DNA of 64,000 bases from assembly GCF_965118635.1 (NCBI RefSeq), contig NZ_CBCPHV010000002.1, positions 402,231 through 466,230 on the forward strand. The letters are read 5' to 3'. The notes under the pieces are model-generated. The model was not told the DNA's origin and ran no database searches. It saw nothing but the letters and a program-made list of their open reading frames with translations. Made by a program: the position numbers and the translations under genes. Below are positions 19,428 to 27,603 of the stretch, piece by piece; position 1 is the stretch's first letter; each line of letters begins with the position of its first letter. This DNA is from Empedobacter brevis_A. GTDB lineage: Bacteria; Bacteroidota; Bacteroidia; Flavobacteriales; Weeksellaceae.

Positions 19428-19839
19428 AAATTTGAATTATTAAGTAATTATTTTGTGAATAAATCTTCCTTTATTACTTTTTTACAAAGGTATTGTTTTC
19501 AAAAAAGTATTAGCTATTAAACGGAAGAATATTTATCATTTTTTAATATTTAATACATTTATTGTCAATAATATATAAGTGTAAAAACAGATATTCAACC
19601 TAAAGAATTTAAGGTATTAAACTACAGTCGATTTCAATTCATATCATTAAAACCTATTTTATTATTTTGTAATTAATATACTGTATCTATTAATTATGAA
19701 TTTAGTAATCGTAATATTCAATTTAATAAATAGAATTCAAAAAATATCATTTATAAATAAGCTTCAATCAATAATTTTAAAATAAAATATATTTCTTTAT
19801 AGTATTGTTGTTATATTTAACAATATAACTAATAAGGAA
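19428..19839. other. Intergenic region between divergent operons
   Basis: About 410 bases, very AT-rich, no open frame. The only structure seen is an inverted repeat just before the RM gene (19810-19829), listed separately. Confidence 0.45.
19810..19829. promoter_or_regulatory. Inverted repeat before type IIG gene
   Basis: The arms GTTATAT and ATATAAC are separated by 6 bases, ending 10 bases before the ATG at 19840. It could be an operator or an RNA hairpin masking the start; no regulator gene adjoins, so this is tentative. Confidence 0.35.
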
Positions 19840-20322
19840 ATGAAATCTATAATCAAAGCTTTAAATCCAGCTTATCGTCAATTTAAACCAATTCGTAAAA
19901 ATGTTGATAATTTTAAATATGAATTATTGGCTTGCTTAGAATCTATTGAGATTAGTGATAGTAGAAATGAATCTGAAGAACATTTGAAAGAACCTATAAA
20001 AAAGTTTTTAACCAATACATTTTATCAGAAAAATTTAATCAATACGAAAGACCGAATTGATTTAGCTATCTATCTTGACGAGACTGCTAAAAGTGATGTA
20101 GGTGTTATTATAGAAGCCAAAAGACCGAGTAATAAAGCCGAATTTATTTCAACGAATAACATCAATAAAAAAGCACTACAAGAGGTTTTATTATACTATT
20201 TACGTGAACGCATCGATTATAAGAATAATAACATAAAGCAAATTATAGTTACTAACGGAATTGAATGGTTCTTTTTCAAAGGGAAGACTTTTACGATTAT
20301 TTTTATAAAAATACAGAATTAA
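19840..20322 (+). pseudogene. Type IIG restriction-modification gene, N-terminal nuclease part (frameshifted)
   Basis: A 160-aa reading frame holding the N-terminal nuclease domain of an Eco57I-like fused restriction-methylation enzyme. The PD-(D/E)xK core is visible as DRIDLAIYL ... GVIIEAKRPSNKAEF (Asp, then Glu-x-Lys). Family proteins continue smoothly from VTNGIEWFFF into the MTase-specificity part, but here the frame breaks at about 20279-20285. Adding one base in the AAAGGG run would restore FKGEDFYDYFYKN in the next frame. The last eleven or so codons are therefore out-of-frame sequence. Either a real inactivating indel or a sequencing error; both fragments are otherwise intact. Confidence 0.8.
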
Positions 20323-23300
20323 TAAAAGAATATGCGCTTTTTAGAGATGGACTAAAGGACACTGCTAAAAACGAGCTTTTTTACAAAGAAATAGCTGCAA
20401 TTTATATTGAGAAGGTAAAAGACAAACTTCCATATGTGCACATTAAATTAGATAAAAAGGAAATAACAAAATACAATGATACTAAAATCAGTAACTTATA
20501 TAAATTATTTTCCGATACACATTTATTAGGCAAATCATTTGGTAATGATAGTAATAAGTTAAACAATGATTTCTACAAAGAGTTACTTCATATTATTGGT
20601 TTAGAAGAAATAAAAGAAAAAACAGGTTCTAAAAAGGTAATCGTTCGTAAAGAATTAAAAAACCGTGATTACGCTTCTATTTTAGAAAATACAATTTATA
20701 CATTAGAAGATAAAGGTTATTTAGATCGTATAACAAATATCCCTAATTCTCCAGAGAAAGCATTTAATATAGGATTAGAGTTATGTATCAATTGGATCAA
20801 CCGTATTCTATTTCTAAAATTACTAGAATCACAGTTAGTCAGTTATAACAAATCCAAAGAATACAAATTCCTAAATTTTGATTTTCTAAATGGTTATGAT
20901 GCTCTAAACGATTTATTCTTTTCAGCATTAGCGAGACCATTGAATGAAAGACATGATAAAAATAAAGAACGTTTCAAGAATATCCCTTATCTAAACAGTA
21001 GTTTGTTTGAACATAGTGAAATGGAACGTTTAACATTTGATATTACTGCACTGAAAGACGAAAAAATGCAAGTTTTTTCAGGTACAATTTTAAAAGATAA
21101 TAATGGTAAAAAATTAAATGGTAAATTAAATACGCTCGATTATATCTTCCGATTCTTAGATTCATACGATTTTTCGGCTGATGCCAAAACAGATATTGAA
21201 GATGAACAAAATGGAAAAACCTTAATTAATGCTTCGGTTTTGGGTCTAATCTTCGAAAAAATTAATGGATACAAAGACGGCTCATTCTATACACCTGGGT
21301 ACATTACAATGTTTATGTGCAAAGAAGCGATTAGAGAGGCTGTGGTGGATAAATTCAAAGCAGAATACCATCATTCTATCGAAACTTTTGAAGATGTAAA
21401 AGCTTATTGTCAAAGTTTCTTTAAAAAAGAGGATAGAATCAAGTTAAATAATACCATCAATACTTTAAAAATATGTGATCCCGCTGTAGGCTCTGGGCAT
21501 TTCTTAGTTTCTGCTTTAAATGAATTAATTGCTATAAAAAGTGAATTAGGAATCCTTTCTAATGAACAAGGTGAAAGAATACCGTGTGAAGTTTCAATTG
21601 AAAATGATGAGTTATATATTGCTTATAACGAGGGTGAATTATTCGAGTATAACCGACAAGATGTAAATAGTCTTCATATTCAAAAAACATTGTTTCATGA
21701 AAAACAAACCCTAATCGAGAATTGTTTATTTGGTGTAGACATCAATCCCAATTCAGTAAATATTTGTCGTTTACGCTTATGGATAGAGCTGTTAAAGAAT
21801 GCATATTACACAACTGAAGGTGAATTGCAAACATTACCAAATATCGATATCAATATTAAATGTGGTAATTCGTTAGTTCATCGATTTAAGCTAGACGACA
21901 GTTTAAAACAAGCGTTTAAAAATAAAGAAGTTGAATATTCAATAAACGATTATAAAACTGCAGTTAGTGCGTACAAACACACGAATAGTAAAGCAAAAAA
22001 AGCTGAAGTAGAAACCATTATCCGAAATATAAAAAATAATTTTAGAACAACTTTAGATGCTAAAATCAAAGAAAAAATATCTAAAGTCGTGGGTGAATAT
22101 GAAAACGAAAAATTACGTTTAGATAACTTAACATTATTCGGAGAAAAGATTAAAAAAGCAGATAGAGACAATTTAAAAAAATTGAAGCTAAAAGCAGAGA
22201 AATTAACCAAAGAGAAACAAGAAATTTTGGACAATGTCATGTTTCAGAATAGTTTCGAGTGGCGTTTTGAGTTTCCTGAAGTATTAGCAGATGATAGCTC
22301 TTACCAAGGGTTTGATGTAATTATTGGGAATCCTCCATATATACAATTACAAAAAATGAAAGAAGCGAGTAATATGCTTCAAAAATTAAATTATGATTTA
22401 TTTGCAAAAACGGGAGACATCTATAGTTTGTTTTACGAGTTAGGGAATAATATTTTAAAACCAAACGGATGTTTAATGTTTATTACTTCTAATAAATGGA
22501 TGCGTGCTGCCTACGGAGAGAGTTTAAGACAGTATTTTATTGAGCAAACAAATCCAAAAATGTTAATTGATTTTGGAGGGATTCAAATATTTGATTCTGC
22601 AACAGTTGACACCAATATTCTAATGTTTAAAAAACAACAGAGTCAATACCAAACGCATGCTTGTATCGTAAAAGAAAAAGTAATAAATAATTTGGGGGAT
22701 TATTTTAGACAACATCAGACATTAACTAACTTCAATTCATCAGATAGTTGGTTAGTTTTATCACCAATTGAGCAAAGTATAAAAGCTAAAATAGAAGCAG
22801 TTGGAACGCCTTTAAAAGATTGGGACATTAGAATAAACAGAGGGATTCTTACAGGGTATAACGAAGCATTCATCATTGATGGTAAAAAGCGTGAAGAACT
22901 AATAACACAAGACCCAAAATCTGCTGAAATTATACGACCGTTACTACGTGGACGTGATATTAAACGTTATTCTTATGATTTTGCGGATTTGTACATTATA
23001 ACAACTTTTCCTAGTTTAAAAATAGATATTGAGCAATATCCTGCTGTAAAACAGCATCTTTTAAGTTTTGGATACGATAGATTAAAACAAACTGGAGATA
23101 AAGGAAGCCGAAAAAAGACAAATAATAAGTGGTTTGAGACACAAGATAGTATAAGTTATTGGGACGATTTTTTTAGACCAAAAGTTATATATCCCAATAT
23201 GACAAAATTTTTGCCATTTGTATTAGATTATAAATCTATGACTACAAACCAAAAATGCTATATAATCACAGGAGAAAATATTGAATTTTTAGCATCATTT

Positions 23301-23564
23301 TTAAATTCAAATTTATTTAAAGTCTGTTTTAAAAATAATTTTCCTGAATTATTAGGAGGAACAAGAGAATTAAGTAAAGTTTTTTTTGAAAAAATACCAG
23401 TTATTAAAATATCTTCTGCAATAAATGAAAATTTTAAATTACTATTTGAACAATTTTACAAAAATGAACTTAGTATTAATGAACTTGATTTATCAATAAA
23501 CTCAATAATTTTAAGCTTATATGATTTAAAACAAGAAGAAATAGAATTTATTAACTCTCAATAA
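20265..23564 (+). CDS. Type IIG restriction-modification enzyme, methylase and specificity part
   Basis: A 1099-aa frame overlapping the nuclease fragment by 58 bases. It holds a helical linker, then an adenine-N6 methyltransferase of the Eco57I class: SAM motif DPAVGSGHFLVSAL near residue 405 and catalytic motif IGNPPYIQL near residue 690. From about residue 840 comes a TaqI-like specificity domain that contains RPLLRGRDIKRYSYDFADLYI. It ends with EEIEFINSQ. The first Met lies out of the original gene context, so if translated alone it starts by re-initiation. Methylation could survive while cutting is lost. A second, different specificity segment lies convergently downstream. Confidence 0.85.
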   Translation: MVLFQREDFYDYFYKNTELIKEYALFRDGLKDTAKNELFYKEIAAIYIEKVKDKLPYVHIKLDKKEITKYNDTKISNLYKLFSDTHLLGKSFGNDSNKLNNDFYKELLHIIGLEEIKEKTGSKKVIVRKELKNRDYASILENTIYTLEDKGYLDRITNIPNSPEKAFNIGLELCINWINRILFLKLLESQLVSYNKSKEYKFLNFDFLNGYDALNDLFFSALARPLNERHDKNKERFKNIPYLNSSLFEHSEMERLTFDITALKDEKMQVFSGTILKDNNGKKLNGKLNTLDYIFRFLDSYDFSADAKTDIEDEQNGKTLINASVLGLIFEKINGYKDGSFYTPGYITMFMCKEAIREAVVDKFKAEYHHSIETFEDVKAYCQSFFKKEDRIKLNNTINTLKICDPAVGSGHFLVSALNELIAIKSELGILSNEQGERIPCEVSIENDELYIAYNEGELFEYNRQDVNSLHIQKTLFHEKQTLIENCLFGVDINPNSVNICRLRLWIELLKNAYYTTEGELQTLPNIDINIKCGNSLVHRFKLDDSLKQAFKNKEVEYSINDYKTAVSAYKHTNSKAKKAEVETIIRNIKNNFRTTLDAKIKEKISKVVGEYENEKLRLDNLTLFGEKIKKADRDNLKKLKLKAEKLTKEKQEILDNVMFQNSFEWRFEFPEVLADDSSYQGFDVIIGNPPYIQLQKMKEASNMLQKLNYDLFAKTGDIYSLFYELGNNILKPNGCLMFITSNKWMRAAYGESLRQYFIEQTNPKMLIDFGGIQIFDSATVDTNILMFKKQQSQYQTHACIVKEKVINNLGDYFRQHQTLTNFNSSDSWLVLSPIEQSIKAKIEAVGTPLKDWDIRINRGILTGYNEAFIIDGKKREELITQDPKSAEIIRPLLRGRDIKRYSYDFADLYIITTFPSLKIDIEQYPAVKQHLLSFGYDRLKQTGDKGSRKKTNNKWFETQDSISYWDDFFRPKVIYPNMTKFLPFVLDYKSMTTNQKCYIITGENIEFLASFLNSNLFKVCFKNNFPELLGGTRELSKVFFEKIPVIKISSAINENFKLLFEQFYKNELSINELDLSINSIILSLYDLKQEEIEFINSQ

Positions 23565-23577
23565 ATTCTATTTCTTC
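23535..23577. repeat. 18-bp perfect inverted repeat joining two specificity-domain 3' ends
   Basis: Arms GAAGAAATAGAATTTATT and its exact complement flank a 7-base centre. Both arms encode the same C-terminal EEIEFI residues, one for the + strand RM gene and one for the - strand specificity fragment, whose stop codons overlap here by 14 bases. It is the symmetry centre of the apparent inverted pair. Confidence 0.9.
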
Positions 23578-24201
23578 ACTATTTAAAGTTAGGATTTTGT
23601 AAAATATCTTATCTAATTGTTCTTCACTATTTTTATTTTTCTCAACACTTAAACCCTCTATAATGTTAATAATAAACATCTTGTGTTTGTTTGAAATCAA
23701 TGGCACAGGAAATCTAGTAACGTATTGAGATAGCATTCTATATTGATTTTGCTGTAGTTGTAAAGTATATATTTTCACCAAAAATCTTCCAATTTTAGAA
23801 TTTAAAAACCCTAAAATATATTTTAAATCATTTATATCTCCATTCATAATGTAACCAGTATTTAATATTACACTTTCGTTATAATCTAATGTAAAACAAG
23901 GAAATTCATATCCCATTTCTGGATTATCTGTCATAATTTCAATATATGCTATTTTCTGACTATTAAAATCGTCCATATAAGCACAGTTCCTCAAGTTATA
24001 AGGAGTATCACCTTTATCTGAGCGTTTTTCAAGTTGAGAATAAAATTGATCCAAATGTGCTTTAATTGCAGGGTAATTATTTATATCTATTGGTTTTATG
24101 CCCTTTTCTTTGATCCCATTGTGGGAAGTAATTAGCCATAAATCAGCAAAGTCATAACTGTATTTTTTGATGTCCCTGCCGCGTAAAATAGGTCGATTAT
24201 T
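23551..24201 (-). pseudogene. Silent alternative type IIG specificity (TRD) segment
   Basis: An open frame of about 216 codons without a proper start; an in-frame stop lies just beyond 24201. It begins RPILRGRDIKKYSYDFADLWLIT, directly parallel to RPLLRGRDIKRYSYDFADLYIIT in the intact gene. It continues through an unrelated recognition region to FLNSKIGRFLVK ... RFPVPLIS and ends EEIEFIES, again parallel to the intact gene's end. So it is a C-terminal specificity domain only, lying tail to tail with the RM gene. At DNA level the shared 5' boundary is only roughly two-thirds identical. It may be a donor cassette for specificity switching or a relic of a second RM gene. Confidence 0.8.
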
Positions 24202-24311
24202 TTAATCAGTTTTTTATTGAATAATTAAAGTAGTTTCATTTATGTATAAAAAAATAGTCTTTATTTTTTTTAGACAATTTCTCATCATTTTTGCAAAAAT
24301 TTTAATGAAGA

Positions 24312-24932
24312 ATGATTTACGGATACATCAGAGTAAGCACAGACAAACAAACAGTAGAAAATCAACGATTCGAGATCAATCAGTTCTGCGATAATCAACA
24401 ATTATTCGTAAGCAAATGGATAGAAGAAACCATATCAGGAGCCAAACAAGTAGAAGATCGTAAATTAGGTAAATTATTAAAAAAAATGAAACCTGGCGAC
24501 ATTTTAGTATGTTCAGAATTATCACGTTTAGGACGTAACCTGTTAATGATCATGGGGGTATTGAACGAATGTATGAATAGAGACATACAAGTATGGACTA
24601 TTAAAGACAATTACAGATTAGGAAGCGACATTAATTCAAAAGTATTAGCCTTTGCTTTTGGTCTTTCTGCTGAGATAGAACGTAATTTAATTTCTCAACG
24701 CACTAAAGAAGCCTTAGCCCGCAAAAAAGCAGAAGGAATAATACTTGGACGTCCTAAAGGCAGAAAGTCGTCTAAAACAAAATTAACAGGGCAAGAAAAA
24801 CAAATTAAAGAGTTATTAGAAAAAAATGTTTCATACAGCGCCATCGGTCGTATATTAGGTGTCCACAGATTAACAGTAACATCTTTTATAAAAAACAACC
24901 CAGAAGTGTTAGCTTCTAAATCAGATTTCTAG
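24312..24932 (+). CDS. Mpi-type serine site-specific recombinase (DNA invertase)
   Basis: A 206-aa resolvase/invertase. The start MIYGYIRVSTDKQTVENQRFEI carries the catalytic serine (YxRVS) and closely matches the Bacteroides fragilis master DNA invertase type as I recall it. LSRLGRNLLMIMGVL holds the second conserved motif, followed by the long E helix (SAEIERNLISQRTKEALARKKAEG) and the RPKGRKSS hinge. A C-terminal helix-turn-helix follows (YSAIGRILGVHRLTVTSFI). Length is normal for an invertase. It sits 110 bases beyond the silent specificity segment. Inference: it inverts DNA here, and perhaps other loci in the genome. Confidence 0.92.
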   Translation: MIYGYIRVSTDKQTVENQRFEINQFCDNQQLFVSKWIEETISGAKQVEDRKLGKLLKKMKPGDILVCSELSRLGRNLLMIMGVLNECMNRDIQVWTIKDNYRLGSDINSKVLAFAFGLSAEIERNLISQRTKEALARKKAEGIILGRPKGRKSSKTKLTGQEKQIKELLEKNVSYSAIGRILGVHRLTVTSFIKNNPEVLASKSDF

Positions 24933-24990
24933 AAACTTAATTTTATCCCTATAATTTACACACAATCGTAACTTTAGGTTTTAGATATTA

Positions 24991-25026
24991 TAAAACCTCA
25001 TTCAAATTATTTAAATGAGGTTTTTA
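24991..25026 (+). terminator. Rho-independent terminator after recombinase
   Basis: The stem AAAACCTCATT / AATGAGGTTTT is followed by T's, about 60 bases after the recombinase stop. Confidence 0.8.
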
Positions 25027-25211
25027 AATAGATTACTGTAGGATAATAAATATTTGGTTATAGATCTAACTTATTAGGAAAACTCTTTGTTTAGTCGATT
25101 TTATATGTCTTTTACTTCGGTAGAATATTATAATATTAAAAGAGTTAATATTTTGAAATCAACAAAATCATTTCATAGGAAAATTTATTCATATAGTCTA
25201 TAGTGTTTCTA

Positions 25212-25242
25212 TTTAGCGGTTGTATAAAATAGTATATATTTG
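25212..25242 (+). promoter_or_regulatory. Bacteroidota-type promoter of erythromycin-esterase-like gene
   Basis: A perfect TAnnTTTG -7 box (TATATTTG, 25235-25242) lies 19 bases after TTTA, close to the -33 TTTG consensus. The ATG follows 23 bases downstream. Confidence 0.6.
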
Positions 25243-25265
25243 ACTCATAAATTAACACAGTAATT

Positions 25266-26582
25266 ATGAAAAAAATAGTATTGGCTACATTATGTGTATT
25301 CATTAATCAGATCAATATTTATGCACAAGAAGATCAATATTTAATAAATGCTTATTACAATCAATTGCATACAAATAGTACAATACTACAAAATACAATT
25401 GATCATAGTATTGAACTAGATGCTTTAGGAAAACATATTGCTGATGCTAGAATAGTTTTATTAGGAGAACCTAGTCATGGTGATGGTGGTGCTATTCGTT
25501 ATAAAACAGAATTAGTAAAATATTTATATAAAAATAAGAACTTTGATGTCTTACTTTTTGAAGCTGATTTCTATTCAATTCAAAAAGGGATTCAGGAGTC
25601 ATCTAATAAAAATTTAAAAGAACAACTAGAAGCCAATATTTATACTTGTTGGTCAACTAGCCCAGTAAGTCAAGAATTATGGGATTTTTATAATCAAAAC
25701 AGAAAATCCAAACGCCCATTGGTAATTGGAGGTTTTGATATAAGACATGCAGGAAATTATGCAAAAAATAATTTGGAAAAAGATTTACAAGAACTTTTTA
25801 CTAAAATTCATTTCAATTTATCTCATGATTATAAAAATACTTTTTTTACCGATTTAAAATATGTACTTGATAATGAATTTAAAATTGACCGTCAGAAATT
25901 AAAAAACGAGAAAGGCTTATATGATGTTCTAAACAGCCTTCACGAAAAATTATCTTTTAGTGAGTTAAATTCTAAGGATCGTACGTTTTGGTTAATTGCT
26001 ATTGAAAATCTCAAAGGAAATTTAGATGTTATGATTCATAATAAAAACAGAGATATCGCAATGGCAAAAACTTTTTTAGCAATAGCTAAGTATATGTATC
26101 CTGGAAAAAAAATTATGGTTTGGTCGCATAACAATCATAATGTTTTGGATGTACATACGTATTTAAATTCTGATGATAAAGCTGCTAAAGATTGGTATCA
26201 AAATAATACATACGAATCTTTTAGTTATTTCGGAGCAGAGTTGTATAGAGAACTTAAAAATGAAATATATTCATTGGCAATAACATCAGGAAAAGGTAAC
26301 TATTCTCCTTATTTTTTTGGTACAGATTATTTTCATGCTGATCTTTCCAAACAAGCTAAAATTGTCCCTTCAGGAATAAATTCTTTAGAGGCTTTTTTGG
26401 AAACTAAAACCGATGACTCTCCCCTTTTCATACCTTTACCTAAAGCACAAGGAAAACCCTCTGGTTATCCTAAATTTGCGGCTCGTTTATTGGATTTAAA
26501 TTATGAATTAAAATTAGATTATACTTCAGCTTTTAATGGAATTATTTATCTTCCCACAACAGTAGATCTTAAAAATAATTAA
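25266..26582 (+). CDS. Secreted erythromycin-esterase family protein
   Basis: A 438-aa exported protein; the signal peptide ends at NIYAQ. The family entry motif is clear: ARIVLLGEPSHGDGGAIRYKTELVKYL, with the Glu and His used for catalysis in Ere-type esterases. Later come KRPLVIGGFDIRH and KIMVWSHNNHN, also conserved (second His region). Ere enzymes hydrolyse macrolide lactones, but most family members in environmental bacteria have unknown substrates, so drug resistance is not implied. It is followed after 52 bases by an amidinotransferase-family gene on the same strand. Confidence 0.85.
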   Translation: MKKIVLATLCVFINQINIYAQEDQYLINAYYNQLHTNSTILQNTIDHSIELDALGKHIADARIVLLGEPSHGDGGAIRYKTELVKYLYKNKNFDVLLFEADFYSIQKGIQESSNKNLKEQLEANIYTCWSTSPVSQELWDFYNQNRKSKRPLVIGGFDIRHAGNYAKNNLEKDLQELFTKIHFNLSHDYKNTFFTDLKYVLDNEFKIDRQKLKNEKGLYDVLNSLHEKLSFSELNSKDRTFWLIAIENLKGNLDVMIHNKNRDIAMAKTFLAIAKYMYPGKKIMVWSHNNHNVLDVHTYLNSDDKAAKDWYQNNTYESFSYFGAELYRELKNEIYSLAITSGKGNYSPYFFGTDYFHADLSKQAKIVPSGINSLEAFLETKTDDSPLFIPLPKAQGKPSGYPKFAARLLDLNYELKLDYTSAFNGIIYLPTTVDLKNN

Positions 26583-26634
26583 GCTCATCCATTCTAATAT
26601 TTGTATATTATCTTTATCCAAGATTATAATAAAA

Positions 26635-27603
26635 ATGATTTTTGTAGAAAATGAATACGCAACTTTAAGAAAAGTTGTTTTGGCAGAAAGTGAATTTGGG
26701 TTCCCTCAAGAACCACGATACGAAGATTTGTGCTTTTTAGATGAATCAGCAATAAAAGAAAATTTTGATCACAAAGGAAAAGATTATGCGGAAGCTTTTC
26801 CAGAATTACAGCAACAATGGGAACAAGAGCGTATAAATCTTGAAAAATTTTTGATTGAAAATAATGTAGAAGTTTTTCGTCCTCGAAAATTAAATCAAAC
26901 TGAAAAAGAAGGTGCTGGCGTAAATGGATATGCTAATTTTTTTGTTCGTGATCCTTTTTTTACTGTAGGAAATAATGTTATCGAAAGTTCATTGCGTTTT
27001 TTACATCGAAGAAAAGAAATTTTTACTTTGCGTGATTTATTCAAACAAGAAATATATCCTAATGATTGCAATTATATCGCTGTTCCTCAACCAGAATTGG
27101 CAAGTATTGATGACTCTTCTTTAGGAAATGGTCCTTTTTTGGAAGGAGGTGATGTTCTTATTTTAGGTAAACATATTTTCGTTGGCCATTCGGGTTTAGC
27201 TTCTAATCTTCTTGGAATAGAATGGCTAAGAAAACTACTTAAACAGCAAGGTTACCAAGTGGAATCTGTTAAGTTACATCCAAACTTATTACATCTCGAT
27301 TGTGCGCTTGGAATTATAAAAGAAGGATTAATGGTGATTTGCGAAGAAGCCTTTTTGGACGGAATTCCTGAAGTTTTAAAAAACTGGACGAAGATTAATG
27401 TTTCATTAAATGAAGCCATGAATTTAGCAACAAATGGATTACCTTTATCTCCAACACTTTATGTTACAGATCCTGCATTTCAACATATTGGAAAAAAAGT
27501 AGAAAAAGAAGGTGTAAATGTCGCCTATATCGATTTTAGTATTAGTCGTAGTTTCGGGGGGTCATTCCGTTGTAGTACGCAACCTTTATTAAGAGTGGAT
27601 TAA
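26635..27603 (+). CDS. Amidinotransferase / arginine-deiminase superfamily protein
   Basis: A 322-aa cytosolic enzyme of the pentein fold. Landmarks are FVRDPFFTVGNNVIE near residue 103, GPFLEGGDVLILG near 168, the catalytic His in HPNLLHLDCALG near 221 and the catalytic Cys in GGSFRCSTQPL near the C-terminus. Such enzymes act on guanidino groups (amidino transfer or hydrolysis). The sequence alone does not separate glycine amidinotransferase, dimethylarginine hydrolase or another activity. The start is ATG 26635. It precedes a repeat-rich block. Confidence 0.85.
   Translation: MIFVENEYATLRKVVLAESEFGFPQEPRYEDLCFLDESAIKENFDHKGKDYAEAFPELQQQWEQERINLEKFLIENNVEVFRPRKLNQTEKEGAGVNGYANFFVRDPFFTVGNNVIESSLRFLHRRKEIFTLRDLFKQEIYPNDCNYIAVPQPELASIDDSSLGNGPFLEGGDVLILGKHIFVGHSGLASNLLGIEWLRKLLKQQGYQVESVKLHPNLLHLDCALGIIKEGLMVICEEAFLDGIPEVLKNWTKINVSLNEAMNLATNGLPLSPTLYVTDPAFQHIGKKVEKEGVNVAYIDFSISRSFGGSFRCSTQPLLRVD

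Noticed and set aside
20270..20300. Programmed -1 ribosomal frameshift in the RM gene
   Set aside because: TTC AAA GGG does not form a canonical X XXY YYZ slippery site, and no downstream pseudoknot was evident. An indel is simpler.
22936..24195. Long near-identical inverted repeats flanking the RM specificity segment
   Set aside because: The protein motifs match, but base-by-base comparison at the 5' boundary gives only about two-thirds identity. Homologous recombination over a long repeat is therefore not claimed.
24240..24290. Invertase recombination site between silent segment and recombinase (TAGTCT ... AGACAA)
   Set aside because: The dyad is short and imperfect and lies in T-rich DNA; no matching copy was seen near 22.9 kb.
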